64,000 nucleotides of DNA from JACQWX01 sp041662295 (GTDB taxonomy: Bacteria; Elusimicrobiota; Elusimicrobia; UBA1565; UBA9628), in NCBI GenBank assembly GCA_041662295.1, contig JBAZSR010000001.1, forward strand, positions 1-64,000, written 5' to 3'. The position numbers and the translations under genes are program-made. Positions within the stretch are counted from its first letter, which is position 1. The number at the start of each line of letters is the position of its first letter. The notes beneath the pieces were generated by a model. The model did not search any database and had not been told where the DNA came from. It saw only the letters and a list, made by a program, of their open reading frames with translations. Shown one piece after another: positions 20,688 through 32,833 of this stretch.

Positions 20688-20695
20688 GTGGACAA
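20676..20695 (-). promoter_or_regulatory. Two DnaA boxes at the dnaA start
   Basis: TGTGGATAA (20676-20684) is the exact reverse complement of the consensus TTATCCACA. TGTGGACAA (20687-20695) differs by one base and covers the GTG start codon at 20688. The 11-bp spacing puts both on one face of the helix. Binding there would both seed the origin complex and repress dnaA. Confidence 0.75.
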
Positions 20696-22043
20696 GGCTC
20701 TAGAACCAAAACAGCTTTGGACGCAAGCCATCGAACTCCTCCGGCCGGAGCTCGGCGATGAAAACATCGACCTCTGGTTCAAGCCTGTCGAGGCCCTGCG
20801 GCTGGACAACAACGTGCTTTGGCTCAAGGTCCCCAACCGTTTCTACCTGGACGGCATCAAGGACCGGTTCCTGAAGAAGATCCTTGCGGTCTTGGCCTCC
20901 CTCGCCGGCGCGGACGTCTCCCTCGATTACGAGGTCTCCAAGGACCTCAAGAACGTCCTGCCCAAGACCGACCCCATCGCCCAGCCGAGCAGCCAGCTGG
21001 ACTTCTCCCTGGGCGAGCTCAACCCCCGCTTGACCTTCTCCTCCTTCGTGGTCGGCGCGTCCAACCGCTTCGCCCACGCCACGTCAGAGGCTGTTGCGCG
21101 CACGCCGGGGACCCAGTACAACCCCTTCTTCATCTACGGAGGGGTCGGATTGGGCAAGACGCACCTCATGCACGCCATCGGTCACGCCATGCGCTCCCAG
21201 CACCGGGGCGGCCGGGTCCTCTACACGACCTCGGAGCAGTTCGTCAACGAGTACGTCACGGCCATCCAGCAGGGCAAAGTCAACGACTTCCGCGCCAAAT
21301 ACCGGAGCCTCGACTGCCTGCTCATCGACGACGTCCAGTTCCTCATCGGCAAGGACCGCAGCGAGCAGGAGTTCTTCCACACCTTCAATACCCTCCACAG
21401 CGTCCGCAAGCAGATCGTGGTCACCTCGGACCGCTCTCCCAAGGAGATGTCCCTGACCGAGCAGCGCCTCATCTCCCGCTTCGAGTGGGGCGTGGTGGCG
21501 GACATCAAGGCCCCGGACCTCGAGACGCGCATCGCCATCCTCCGCCAGAAGGCCATCGCGGAGCAGATCGACGTCCCGGACGACGTCGTCCTCTTCGTGG
21601 CCTCCTCCGTGAAGTCCAACATCCGCGCCCTCGAGGGATCGCTCATCCGCCTGAAAGCATACTCCTCGATGACCGGGAGCAACCTCACGGTGGACACGGC
21701 AAAGGAGATCCTCAAGGATTCCCTGAGCCACGAAGTCTCCCCCCCCATCAACGTCGACACCATCACGAAGGTGGTCGCCCAACGCTTCCAGGTCGAGGTC
21801 CGGGAGCTCAAGGGCCACAGCCGCGTCACCTCCGTGGTCCTGCCCCGTCAGGTCGCCATGTTCCTGGCCTGCACGATGACGGATCTCCCCTACACCGAGG
21901 TCGGCAAGAATTTCGGGGGAAAGGACCACACCACGGTCATTCACGCGAAGAAGAAGGTCCAGAGGCTCATGGAGCAGGACCTCGTGTTCCTGGAGCGCGT
22001 CAACAGCCTGCGGTCCGAGATCAAGGCGGTGGAGAACGCTTGA
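20688..22043 (+). CDS. dnaA: Chromosomal replication initiator DnaA
   Basis: The 451-residue initiator has the N-terminal helical domain I (LWTQAIELLRPEL), Walker A GGVGLGKTHLM near residue 152, Walker B LLIDDVQFL, and the C-terminal domain IV DNA-binding signature GKDHTTVIHAKKKV. Length is normal. GTG 20688 is the first possible start because an in-frame TAA lies at 20682. There is no Shine-Dalgarno sequence, and a DnaA box covers the start, so autoregulation is likely. It heads the dnaA-dnaN-dciA-gyrB-gyrA group. Confidence 0.97.
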   Translation: MDKALEPKQLWTQAIELLRPELGDENIDLWFKPVEALRLDNNVLWLKVPNRFYLDGIKDRFLKKILAVLASLAGADVSLDYEVSKDLKNVLPKTDPIAQPSSQLDFSLGELNPRLTFSSFVVGASNRFAHATSEAVARTPGTQYNPFFIYGGVGLGKTHLMHAIGHAMRSQHRGGRVLYTTSEQFVNEYVTAIQQGKVNDFRAKYRSLDCLLIDDVQFLIGKDRSEQEFFHTFNTLHSVRKQIVVTSDRSPKEMSLTEQRLISRFEWGVVADIKAPDLETRIAILRQKAIAEQIDVPDDVVLFVASSVKSNIRALEGSLIRLKAYSSMTGSNLTVDTAKEILKDSLSHEVSPPINVDTITKVVAQRFQVEVRELKGHSRVTSVVLPRQVAMFLACTMTDLPYTEVGKNFGGKDHTTVIHAKKKVQRLMEQDLVFLERVNSLRSEIKAVENA

Positions 22044-22106
22044 ATAACCTGTTGATGGCGCCGGGACAGCCCCCGATCGGTGCATCGAGTGGATATCTTT
22101 CGAGGG

Positions 22107-22115
22107 TTATCCACA
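22107..22115 (+). promoter_or_regulatory. DnaA box between dnaA and dnaN
   Basis: TTATCCACA at 22107-22115 is a perfect consensus box in the 141-bp dnaA-dnaN gap. A weaker two-mismatch copy (AGTGGATAT) begins about 20 bp upstream. A second DnaA-binding cluster downstream of dnaA is common in bacteria and could belong to a bipartite origin or regulate dnaN. Confidence 0.65.
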
Positions 22116-22184
22116 GGATCCCTCCGTCCGAGCCGCTGGAGCCGTCCACCGAATCCACACCATCAAGAACCTGGAGTGATGAAT

Positions 22185-23300
22185 ATGAAGATTGCTTGTA
22201 CTAAAGAAACACTCATCCAAGCCGTGGAGACGATACAATCCGCTCTTTCCGCCAGGACGACCCTGCCCATCCTCCAGAACTTCCTCATGGAGACCGAGAA
22301 CCGCAGGATCAAGTTCGTGTCCACCGACCTCGAGATGGGCATCAAGCACTACGCCCAAGGGGACGTTTCCAACGACGGCAGCATCACGCTGCCGGCGCGC
22401 AAGGTCAGTGAGATCCTCCGCAGTCTTCCCAATGACAAGGACATCGAGCTCTCGGTCGACCCCGGGGGCAAGGTCCAGCTCAAGTGCGGGCGGTCCCATT
22501 TCGGCATCATCGGACAGCCGAAATCGGAGTACCCGGTCCTGCCCGAGTTCAATAAGAAAAACTCCTTCGAGGTCCCCGGCAAGGTCCTGGCGATCATGAT
22601 CGAGAAGACCATCTTCTCGGTCTCCTCCGACGAGACCCGGCACGTGCTCAACGGCGTGTTCTGGTCCGCCAAGAACGGGTTGCTCGAGATGGTCTCCACC
22701 GACGGCCGCCGGCTCTCGGTCATGGCCAAGAAGATGCTCCCTCCGGACAAGAGCTTCCAGGTCATCGTGCCGACGAAGGTCCTCACCGAGATGGAGCGCA
22801 CGATCCGCAACCAGGGCGGCAAGGAGGGGGACGGCGAGAACGTCCTTCTCACGGTCAGCGAGAACCAGATCGGGTTCCAGATGAAGTCCACGACCATGAT
22901 CTCGCGTCTCCTGACGGGGAGCTTTCCCAACTACCAGCAGGTCATCCCGCAGAAGAAGGATATCATGGTCGTGGTCGGGACCCAGGAGCTCCTGGACGTC
23001 ACCAAGCGCGCGGCCCTGGCCGTGGGGGAGCGCGGCGGCGCGGTCAAATACACCCTGAGGCGCGGCGCCCTCGGGGTGGAGGCGCAGAGCCCGAACGTCG
23101 AGTGCAAGGACGAGCTCTCGCTCGACTACGACGGCCCCGAGTTCCAGGCGGCCTTCAACCCGGGCTTCGTGGTTGACGCTCTCAAGCACATCGACTCGGA
23201 GAAGACCCAGCTCTCCATGACGAGCCCAGTCAACCCCGTGCTCTTCGAGCCCGCGGGAGGTGACGATTACCGGTTCGTGGTCATGCCCATGAGGGCCTGA
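22185..23300 (+). CDS. dnaN: DNA polymerase III sliding clamp (beta subunit)
   Basis: The 371-residue protein matches the beta clamp, three repeated domains forming a ring that tethers DNA polymerase III. Recognisable parts are ARTTLPILQNFLME, SDETRHVLNGVFW, TDGRRLSVMAKK and the C-terminal FVVMPMRA. ATG 22185 (MKIACTKETL) is chosen because GGAG lies 8 nt upstream. ATG 22179 would be only 2 nt from it. It lies directly after dnaA. Confidence 0.96.
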   Translation: MKIACTKETLIQAVETIQSALSARTTLPILQNFLMETENRRIKFVSTDLEMGIKHYAQGDVSNDGSITLPARKVSEILRSLPNDKDIELSVDPGGKVQLKCGRSHFGIIGQPKSEYPVLPEFNKKNSFEVPGKVLAIMIEKTIFSVSSDETRHVLNGVFWSAKNGLLEMVSTDGRRLSVMAKKMLPPDKSFQVIVPTKVLTEMERTIRNQGGKEGDGENVLLTVSENQIGFQMKSTTMISRLLTGSFPNYQQVIPQKKDIMVVVGTQELLDVTKRAALAVGERGGAVKYTLRRGALGVEAQSPNVECKDELSLDYDGPEFQAAFNPGFVVDALKHIDSEKTQLSMTSPVNPVLFEPAGGDDYRFVVMPMRA

Positions 23301-23304
23301 TCGG

Positions 23305-23585
23305 ATGGCGAGGCTCGTCAAGGCCGGCGACCTGGTCCGGGCGTTCCGCGCGCGCCGCGGCATCCAGGCCGACAAGCTCTCCATCCTGAGCGCCATCTGG
23401 GAGCGCGAGTTGGGCTCCCTGGCCCGGCACCTCGAGCTCTCGGGTGTGCGGCGGGGGACGGTGTACGTGCGGCCGTCGTCGTCCGCCGCGGCGCAGGAGC
23501 TCCGGATGAGGGCCGTGTCGCTGATGAGGACGCTCAATAAATATTTCACGAGGGCCTGGATCAAGGAGCTCAAGACCACGGCCCG

Positions 23586-23589
<4 letters not shown>
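23305..23589 (+). CDS. DciA-like protein (DUF721)
   Basis: The 94-residue protein matches the DUF721/DciA fold: LSAIWERELGSLARHLEL followed by GTVYVRPSSSAAAQELRM. DciA is the ancestral factor that helps load the replicative helicase in bacteria without DnaC or DnaI. Its place between dnaN and gyrB, where recF often sits, supports the assignment. It starts 4 nt after dnaN, and its stop overlaps the gyrB start as ATGA (23586-23589). Confidence 0.75.
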
Positions 23590-26330
<2,741 letters not shown>

Positions 26331-26355
26331 CGAAGGACATCCAGGGACAGCGACC

Positions 26356-28878
26356 ATGACAGGCAAAACAGAACAGCCGGGCATCCTGCCGGACAACATC
26401 GGGAACACCCTCCCGCGCGACATCGGCGCGGAGATGAGGGCCTCCTACATCGACTACTCCATGTCGGTCATCGTCGGGCGGGCTCTCCCCGACGTGCGCG
26501 ACGGCCTCAAGCCCGTCCATCGGCGCATCCTCTACGCGATGCACACGGAGGGGCTCGCCTCCAACAAGAAGTACTCCAAGTGCGCCGGCGTGGTCGGCGA
26601 GGTCCTCAAGAAGTACCACCCCCACGGCGACTCCGCGGTCTACGACGCCATGGTGCGCATGGTGCAGGAGTTCTCGCTCCTGCACCCGCTCATCGACGGG
26701 CAGGGCAACTTCGGCTCCGTGGACGGCGACCCGGCCGCGGCCTACCGGTACACCGAGTGCCGCCTCTCCAAGATCGCCGAGGAGATGCTTGCCGACATCG
26801 AGCAGGAGACCGTCGACTTCGTTCCTAACTTCGACAACACCACGGTCGAGCCCACCGTGATGCCGTCGCGCTTCCCGAACCTGCTCATCAACGGCTCCTC
26901 GGGCATCGCGGTCGGCATGGCCACGAACATCCCGCCGCACAACCTGGCCGAGACCTGCGAGGCCGCCATCGCGCTCGTCAAGGAGCCCCGGATGGAGACC
27001 AAGGACCTCATGAAGATCATGAAGGGTCCGGACTTCCCCACCGGCGGCATCGTCCGCGGCAGGGCGGGCATCGTCAACTACTACGAGACCGGCCGCGGCT
27101 CGGTGAGCATCCAGGCCCGGACCGACATCGAGGACCTCAAGGGCAACCGCCAGGCCATCATCGTCACGGAGCTGCCCTACCAGGTCAACAAGGCGACCCT
27201 GCTGGAGACCATCGCGGACCTCGTGCGCGACAAGAAGATTCCGGACATCTCCGACATCCGCGACGAGAGCGACCGCAAGGGTATGCGCGTGGTCATCGAG
27301 CTCAAGCGCGACGCCAACGCGAACGTGGTCCTCAACCAGCTTTTCAAGCACACGGCCATGGAGACTTCCATGGGCGTCATCCTCCTTTCGCTGGTCGACG
27401 GCCGCCCTCGGGTCCTGCCGGTGCGCGATATGCTCGGCCACTACATCCAGCACCGCAAGGCTGTGACGGTGCGGCGGACCAAGTTCGAGCTTCGCAAGGC
27501 CCAGGAGCGCTGCCACATCCTCGACGGCCTGCTCATCGCTCTCAAGAACATCGAGAAGGTCATCAAGATCATCCGCGGGTCGAAGGACACGGAGGAGGCC
27601 CGGGGCCGGCTCATTTCGGAGCTGACCCTGACCAAGATCCAGGCCCAGGCCATCCTCGACATGCGGCTCCATCAGCTCACCCGCCTCTCCGTCGACGACC
27701 TGCAGGCGGAGCACGACGCCCTCGTCAAGCGCATCGGCGAGCTCAAGGCCATCCTGGCGGATGTCAAGAAGGTCTTGGCCATCGTGGTCAAGGAGCTCGA
27801 GGCCGTCAAGGAGACCTTCGGCAGGAAGCGCCAGACCCAGATCACAGGAGACGCCGCGGAAATGACGCTCGAGGACCTCGTGGCCAAGGAGGAGGTGGTC
27901 ATCTCCATCTCCAACCAGGGCTACATCAAGCGCATCCCGCTGGCGACCTACGAGGCCCAGGGCCGGGGCGGCAAGGGCATCATGGGCGCCGAGGTCAAGG
28001 AAGAGGATTGGATCGAGCACTTCTTCACCACGGACACCCACGCGACCCTGCTGTTCTTCACCTCGCGCGGCCGGGTCTTCGCCCTGCGCTCCTACGAGGT
28101 GCCCGAGGCGGGCCGGGCTTCCCGCGGCCGGGCCGCGGTCAATCTCCTGTCCATCTCCGGCGAGGAGCGCATCACCGAGACCATCGCGATCCGCTCCTTC
28201 GCCGAGAAAAAGGGCAAGGAGACCTTCCTGGTCATGTGCACCAGGAACGGGACCATCAAGAAGACGCCCTTGGCGGACTTTGAGAACATCCGGCGCAGCG
28301 GCATCATCGCCATCGGCCTGGAGGAGGGAGACGTCCTCGTGGAGGCCCAGCATACCAGCGGGGAAGACGAGATCCTCATCGCCACGAAGGACGGCATGTC
28401 CATCCGCTTCGCGGAGAGCGACGTGCGCGCCATGGGCAGGAGCGCCAAGGGTGTGCGCGGCATCAGGCTCTCCGAGAACGACCGGGTGGTCGGCATGGAG
28501 GCCTGCGCCCCGAACTCCAAGAAGACCCTGCTGACGGTCTGCGAGTTCGGCTACGGCAAAAGGACGGACCTCTCCGAGTACCGCGGCCAGCACCGCGGCG
28601 GCGGCGGGGTCATCACCATCAAGGCCACGGACCGCAACGGTTCGGTCATCGCCGTCAAGCTCGTCACGGACGAGGAGGACCTCATGGTGATGACGGAGAA
28701 AGGCAAGGCCGTGCGCCTGCGGTGCAGGGACATCAAGACGATCTCCCGGAACACCCAGGGAGTGCGCCTCGTGCGGCTCGAGGAGGGCGACCGGGTCGCG
28801 CGGGTCGCTCCCGTGGCTGTCGAGCTCATCCTCTCGCCCGAGGTCCCCCAGCCTCCCAAGCCCGATGCCGCGGCATAA
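26356..28878 (+). CDS. gyrA: DNA gyrase subunit A
   Basis: The 840-residue subunit cuts and rejoins DNA. The catalytic tyrosine is Tyr132 in YRYTECRLS, and the quinolone region HPHGDSAVYDAM keeps the Ser and Asp of sensitive enzymes. The C-terminal beta-pinwheel carries a GyrA box QGRGGKGIMG, which marks gyrase rather than topoisomerase IV. It ends 14 nt inside the next gene. Confidence 0.96.
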   Translation: MTGKTEQPGILPDNIGNTLPRDIGAEMRASYIDYSMSVIVGRALPDVRDGLKPVHRRILYAMHTEGLASNKKYSKCAGVVGEVLKKYHPHGDSAVYDAMVRMVQEFSLLHPLIDGQGNFGSVDGDPAAAYRYTECRLSKIAEEMLADIEQETVDFVPNFDNTTVEPTVMPSRFPNLLINGSSGIAVGMATNIPPHNLAETCEAAIALVKEPRMETKDLMKIMKGPDFPTGGIVRGRAGIVNYYETGRGSVSIQARTDIEDLKGNRQAIIVTELPYQVNKATLLETIADLVRDKKIPDISDIRDESDRKGMRVVIELKRDANANVVLNQLFKHTAMETSMGVILLSLVDGRPRVLPVRDMLGHYIQHRKAVTVRRTKFELRKAQERCHILDGLLIALKNIEKVIKIIRGSKDTEEARGRLISELTLTKIQAQAILDMRLHQLTRLSVDDLQAEHDALVKRIGELKAILADVKKVLAIVVKELEAVKETFGRKRQTQITGDAAEMTLEDLVAKEEVVISISNQGYIKRIPLATYEAQGRGGKGIMGAEVKEEDWIEHFFTTDTHATLLFFTSRGRVFALRSYEVPEAGRASRGRAAVNLLSISGEERITETIAIRSFAEKKGKETFLVMCTRNGTIKKTPLADFENIRRSGIIAIGLEEGDVLVEAQHTSGEDEILIATKDGMSIRFAESDVRAMGRSAKGVRGIRLSENDRVVGMEACAPNSKKTLLTVCEFGYGKRTDLSEYRGQHRGGGGVITIKATDRNGSVIAVKLVTDEEDLMVMTEKGKAVRLRCRDIKTISRNTQGVRLVRLEEGDRVARVAPVAVELILSPEVPQPPKPDAAA

Positions 28879-29404
28879 GCTCGGCGCTGCGTTCGCCGCC
28901 GGGCTCGCTGCGCTCCTCGCGGCGTCCGTCGCGCGGGCCGAGATCCTCCTCGAGGGGGTCCACTGGCAGGCCGCCGCGGGCGTGCCTGCCGCGCTCCGGT
29001 TCCAGGACGTCGCGGGCCTGAGGCTGGCCGGCGGCGTCGTCAAGTCCCGGGTCCGCGCCCGGGTGAGGGTACGGAACGCTTCCCCCGTCTCGCGGGAGGG
29101 GATCCTCCTGCGCTACTCCGTGGCGGCCCGCCTTTCCCCGGCCTCGGCGCCCGCCGAGGCCGGGGAGAAGACCGCGTGGGCCGTCCCCTTCATCGTCGAG
29201 GAGAAGCGGGTCCCGAGGATCGGCGCCCAGCAGACCATCGAGGCGAGCCTTGACCCCACGACCATCCTCAGGCTCTATGCCGCCCGGGTGCGGCGGGCCG
29301 GCTACCGCATCCTGGGGCTCAGGCTCCAGGTCATGGTCGAGCCCCACCGGGGCGAGCAGCGCGACATCCAGACGCTGGAAAGCGTCGTCAAGGTGACCGA
29401 ATAG
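28865..29404 (+). CDS. Predicted secreted protein, unknown
   Basis: The 179-residue protein has an N-terminal signal peptide (MPRHKLGAAFAAGLAALLAASVARA). The rest is a beta-rich domain without cysteines or a recognisable catalytic motif. It overlaps the end of gyrA by 14 nt and is followed by serS after 2 nt, so it is co-transcribed with housekeeping genes. I do not recognise the family. Confidence 0.55.
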   Translation: MPRHKLGAAFAAGLAALLAASVARAEILLEGVHWQAAAGVPAALRFQDVAGLRLAGGVVKSRVRARVRVRNASPVSREGILLRYSVAARLSPASAPAEAGEKTAWAVPFIVEEKRVPRIGAQQTIEASLDPTTILRLYAARVRRAGYRILGLRLQVMVEPHRGEQRDIQTLESVVKVTE

Positions 29405-29406
29405 AA

Positions 29407-30670
29407 ATGCTAGACCCAAAAATCATCCGGCAGGACCCCGAGGCCGCGGCCAAGGGCATCAAGAGCAGGGGCGGCCGCTACCTCCCCGCGCTCGAGGATC
29501 TCATCGCCAAGGACGCGGAACATCGCAGGGTCCTGGCGCAGGTCGAGGAGCTCAGGGGCCTGAGGAACGCCCGATCCAAGAAGATCGGGGCCGCCATGGC
29601 GGCCAAGGATCTCGCGCTCGCGGAGACCCTCAAGGCCGAGGTCTCCAAGCTCAAGACCGAGCTCGAGGCCGGCGAGACGGCCTTGAAGCCCCTGGCCGAG
29701 GCCAGCCGGCTGGCCTCCCTGGGCGTTCCCAACCTGCCGCACGATTCCGTGCCCGTGGGCGGCGGTCCCGAGGGCAACAAGGTCGTGCGCGGCGGCGCCC
29801 AGCCTCCTCCCCCCTCCTTCAAGCCTCTCGACCACCACGCCCTGGGCGAGAAGCTCGGGATCATCGACTTCGGCGCCGCAGTCCGGCTTGCCGGGTCGCG
29901 GTTCACCCTTCTGCGCGGCGCCGGCGCGAAGCTCGAGCGGGCGCTGATCTCCTTCATGCTCGAGCGGCACCTCGCCAAGGGCTACGAGGAGGTCTGGCCG
30001 CCCTACCTCGTCAAGCGCGAGGTCGCCGAAGGGACCGGGCAGCTCCCGAAGTTCGAGCCGGACCTCTACAAGACCTCCACGGGCGAGGAGGAGGGCGACA
30101 AGGAGCTCTTCCTCATCCCCACGGCCGAGGTCCCGCTGACGAACCTCGTCAGGGGGCAGATCCTCGCGGAGGCCGTCCTGCCGCTGAAGTTCGCGGCCTT
30201 CACCCCCTGCTTCAGGCTCGAGGCCGGGTCCTACGGCAAGGACGTGCGCGGCCTCATCCGGGTCCATCAGTTCGACAAGGTCGAGCTCGTCTGGATCACC
30301 CGGCCCGAGGACTCCCTCGCGGCCCTCGAGACCCTCACCGCGGACGCGGAGGGCGTCCTGACGGCGCTGGGCATCCCGCACCGCGTGGTGGAGCTCTGCA
30401 CCGGCGACATGGGCTTCTCCTCGCGCAAGACCTACGACCTGGAGGTCTGGATGCCCGGAGAGGGCAAGTGGCGGGAGATCTCCTCCTGCTCCGACTGCGG
30501 CGACTTCCAGGCCCGCCGCATGGAGGCGCGCTTCCGGCGGGGGCCCAAAGGCGACCCCGAGTTCGTCCATACCCTCAACGGGAGCGGCGTCGCGGTGGGC
30601 AGGCTCTTCGCCGCGGTGCTCGAGAACTTCCAGGGGGCCGACGGCTCGGTCAAGCTCCCGCCGGCGCTGG
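29407..30670 (+). CDS. serS: Seryl-tRNA synthetase, 3' end lost in assembly gap
   Basis: The first 421 residues are present: the N-terminal coiled-coil arm (about 30-100), class II motif 2 (FTPCFRLEAGSYGKDVRGLIRVHQFDK), the GDMGFSSRKTYDLEVWMPG segment and motif 3 (NGSGVAVGRLFAAVLENFQ). SerRS is usually about 425 residues, so only a few residues fall in the N run. It charges tRNA-Ser. Reading through the Ns into the next gene gives a false fusion. Confidence 0.93.
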
Positions 30671-30680
30671 NNNNNNNNNN
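30671..30680. other. Assembly gap (10 N)
   Basis: Ten undetermined bases separate the end of serS from the HD-domain gene. Ten may be a placeholder, so the true length is unknown. The serS stop and possibly the start of the next gene lie here. Confidence 0.99.
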
Positions 30681-30705
30681 GGGCGGAGGCCATCAAGCCC
30701 AAGCC

Positions 30706-31617
30706 ATGAAGGGCGCGCCCACGATGGAGGACTTCGTGCGCATGGCGGACCCCTCCGCCGTGTGGCTGGAGACCGCGCACCTCCTTCGCCTGATGTCGCC
30801 GACGGCCGACGTCAGGGGCGCGAAGACCGTCTTCAAGGACATCGTGGACCTCTTCGCGGGCCGCTACCCGGGCTACCGGGCCTGCAACACGGACTACCAC
30901 GACCTCCAGCATACCACGGATACCCTGCTGGCCATGGTCCGGCTCATGCACGGGGCCGTCGTGGAGGGCCGGAAGTTCTCGGACCGCGAGCTCGCCGTGG
31001 CCGTGACGGCTGCCCTCACCCACGACACGGGCTACCTCCAGGAGGAGTCCGACCGCGGCGGCACGGGAGCCAAGTATACGGACTGTCACGTGGACCGCAG
31101 CGCGGCGTTCATGACGAAGTACTGCGTCCGGCGCGGACTGCCCGAGGATTTCCAGGCCGCGTGCGCCACGGTCCTGGGCTGCACGGGCCTGCACGTCGCC
31201 ATCGATGGGGTGACCTTCGAGTCCGACAGCGTGGCGCTCCTAGGCAGGATGCTCGGGGCCGGCGACATCCTCGGCCAGATGGCGGACCGCTGCTACCTCG
31301 AGAAGCTCCTCTTCCTGTTCTACGAGTTCCAGGAGGGGAGGATCCCGGGCTTCACGGACGAGTACGACCTCCTGGCCAAGACCATCAAGTTCTACGACGT
31401 GACGCGCTTCCGGCTCGAGGGAGAGCTCGGCGGGGTCCACAAGTTCATGCGGTCCCACTTCAGGGAGCGCTGGGGCGTGGACCGCGACGTCTACGCGGAC
31501 GTCATCGGCCGCCACATCGACTACCTCCGAACCAACCTCTCGAAGCACCGCGGCGACTACCGCGGCCTCTTCAAGCGCGGCGGGCTCGTGGAGCGGTTGA
31601 AGAAGGCCCGCGGGTAA
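30706..31617 (+). CDS. HD-domain phosphohydrolase, cyclic-nucleotide PDE-like
   Basis: From the first ATG after the gap the protein is 303 residues, and the true start may lie in the gap. It has an HD-type metal site: TDYHDLQHT (His65, His69) and ALTHDTGYL (His106-Asp107), followed by DCHVDRS and a later Asp-bearing helix GAGDILGQMADR. The YH-x-x-x-H spacing before the HD pair resembles class I cyclic-nucleotide phosphodiesterases more than HD-GYP proteins. The gene next door encodes a cNMP-type domain. Substrate is inferred, not shown. Confidence 0.7.
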   Translation: MKGAPTMEDFVRMADPSAVWLETAHLLRLMSPTADVRGAKTVFKDIVDLFAGRYPGYRACNTDYHDLQHTTDTLLAMVRLMHGAVVEGRKFSDRELAVAVTAALTHDTGYLQEESDRGGTGAKYTDCHVDRSAAFMTKYCVRRGLPEDFQAACATVLGCTGLHVAIDGVTFESDSVALLGRMLGAGDILGQMADRCYLEKLLFLFYEFQEGRIPGFTDEYDLLAKTIKFYDVTRFRLEGELGGVHKFMRSHFRERWGVDRDVYADVIGRHIDYLRTNLSKHRGDYRGLFKRGGLVERLKKARG

Positions 31618-31659
31618 TCCTACACTCTCCCCAAGACGCCGCAGGACCCTGGAGGACCC

Positions 31660-32118
31660 ATGACCACGCTGACCCTCAAGCCCATCCTCAAGAAGCAGGC
31701 CCTGTTGAAGGACCTCCCGGACAAGCACCTCGACCTGCTCGCCGGGTGCGCGGCCAACGTCCGCTTCGAGCGGGGAGACTACATCTTCCGCATCGACCAG
31801 CCGGCGGAGCACTTCTACCTCATCCGGCAGGGCCGGGTGGCGCTGGAGCTCCCCCGCACCCGCAAGGAGACCGCGGTCGTGCAGACCGTGGACGAGAACA
31901 ACCTCCTGGGCTGGTCCTGGCTGGTCCCCCCCTACCGCTGGCACTTCTCGGCGAGGGTCATGGAGCCGGTCCTGGCGCTCAAGTTCGACGGAAAGTGCCT
32001 CAGGGCCAAGGCCGAGAAGGACCACGAGCTCGGCTACGAGCTCTACCGCCGCTTCCTCGGCGTGGTGGCGGAGCGCTTGAACGAGACCCTGCCGCAGGTC
32101 GTGGGTCTCTACCGGTAG
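31660..32118 (+). CDS. Stand-alone cyclic-nucleotide-binding-fold protein
   Basis: The 152-residue protein is a Crp-type beta-roll (GDYIFRIDQPAEHFYLIRQGRVAL) without a DNA-binding domain. The phosphate-binding cassette reads LLGWSWLVPPYRWHF and lacks the usual GE and Arg, so cAMP or cGMP binding is doubtful. This variant cassette recurs in a known subgroup of such proteins. GGAGG precedes the ATG. It lies 42 nt after the HD gene. Confidence 0.75.
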   Translation: MTTLTLKPILKKQALLKDLPDKHLDLLAGCAANVRFERGDYIFRIDQPAEHFYLIRQGRVALELPRTRKETAVVQTVDENNLLGWSWLVPPYRWHFSARVMEPVLALKFDGKCLRAKAEKDHELGYELYRRFLGVVAERLNETLPQVVGLYR

Positions 32119-32151
32119 GGACGCCTCCGGGGAAGGAGGACGGACCAGGGC

Positions 32152-32832
32152 ATGCCCGAAGCGAAGATCCTGATCGTCGAGGACGAGAAGACCCTGGTCA
32201 AGGTCCTGCGGTTCAACCTCGAGCGGGCGGGCTACCGCGTCGCCTCCGCCCATGACGGAGTTGAGGGTCTGGAGGCGTTCTTCCGGTTCCGGCCCGACCT
32301 CGTCATCCTCGACCTGATGCTCCCGAAGCTCGACGGATTCGAGTTCTGCAAGCGGGTGCGCAGGGACTCCCGGACGCCCATCCTCATGCTGACCGCGCGC
32401 AAGGAAGAGGTGGACCGGATCCTCGGCCTGGAGCTCGGAGCCGACGACTATGTGACCAAGCCCTTCAGCGTGCGCGAGGTCCTGGCCCGGATCAAGGCGG
32501 TCCTGCGCCGGTCCGCACCTGCGCCGAGCGGGGCGCCGGTCCGGGCCGGCGGGCTGGAAGTGGACCTCGAGCGCTACGAGGTGGCCGTGGAGGGCCGCCC
32601 CGCGGACCTCAGCGCCAAGGAGTTCGAGCTCTTGCGCTGCCTGCTCGCGGCCGACGGCCGGGCCCTCTCCCGCGAGGACATCCTGGAGAAGGTCTGGGGC
32701 TATGACCGGGCCTTCGACATCGACACCCGGACCGTGGACCAGCACGTGGCGCGTCTGCGCGCCAAGCTCGGCGGGGAGGCGGGACGGCTTGTCACGGTCA
32801 AGAACGTGGGCTACCGCCTCAAGCGGGACTAG
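32152..32832 (+). CDS. OmpR/PhoB-family response regulator
   Basis: The 226-residue regulator has a receiver domain with Asp54 as phosphoacceptor (VILDLMLPKLDG), acidic residues EDE near 10 and the Lys in DDYVTKPF. A winged-helix DNA-binding domain follows (SAKEFELLRCLL, VDQHVARLRAKL, VGYRLKRD). AAGGAGG precedes the start. It abuts the sensor kinase gene and sits upstream of phosphate transport genes, which supports a PhoB-like role. Confidence 0.88.
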   Translation: MPEAKILIVEDEKTLVKVLRFNLERAGYRVASAHDGVEGLEAFFRFRPDLVILDLMLPKLDGFEFCKRVRRDSRTPILMLTARKEEVDRILGLELGADDYVTKPFSVREVLARIKAVLRRSAPAPSGAPVRAGGLEVDLERYEVAVEGRPADLSAKEFELLRCLLAADGRALSREDILEKVWGYDRAFDIDTRTVDQHVARLRAKLGGEAGRLVTVKNVGYRLKRD

Positions 32833-32833
32833 C

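Noticed and set aside
29407..31617. A single 736-residue SerRS-HD fusion protein
   Set aside because: The join runs through ten N, SerRS is nearly full length before them and the HD protein has its own ATG soon after.
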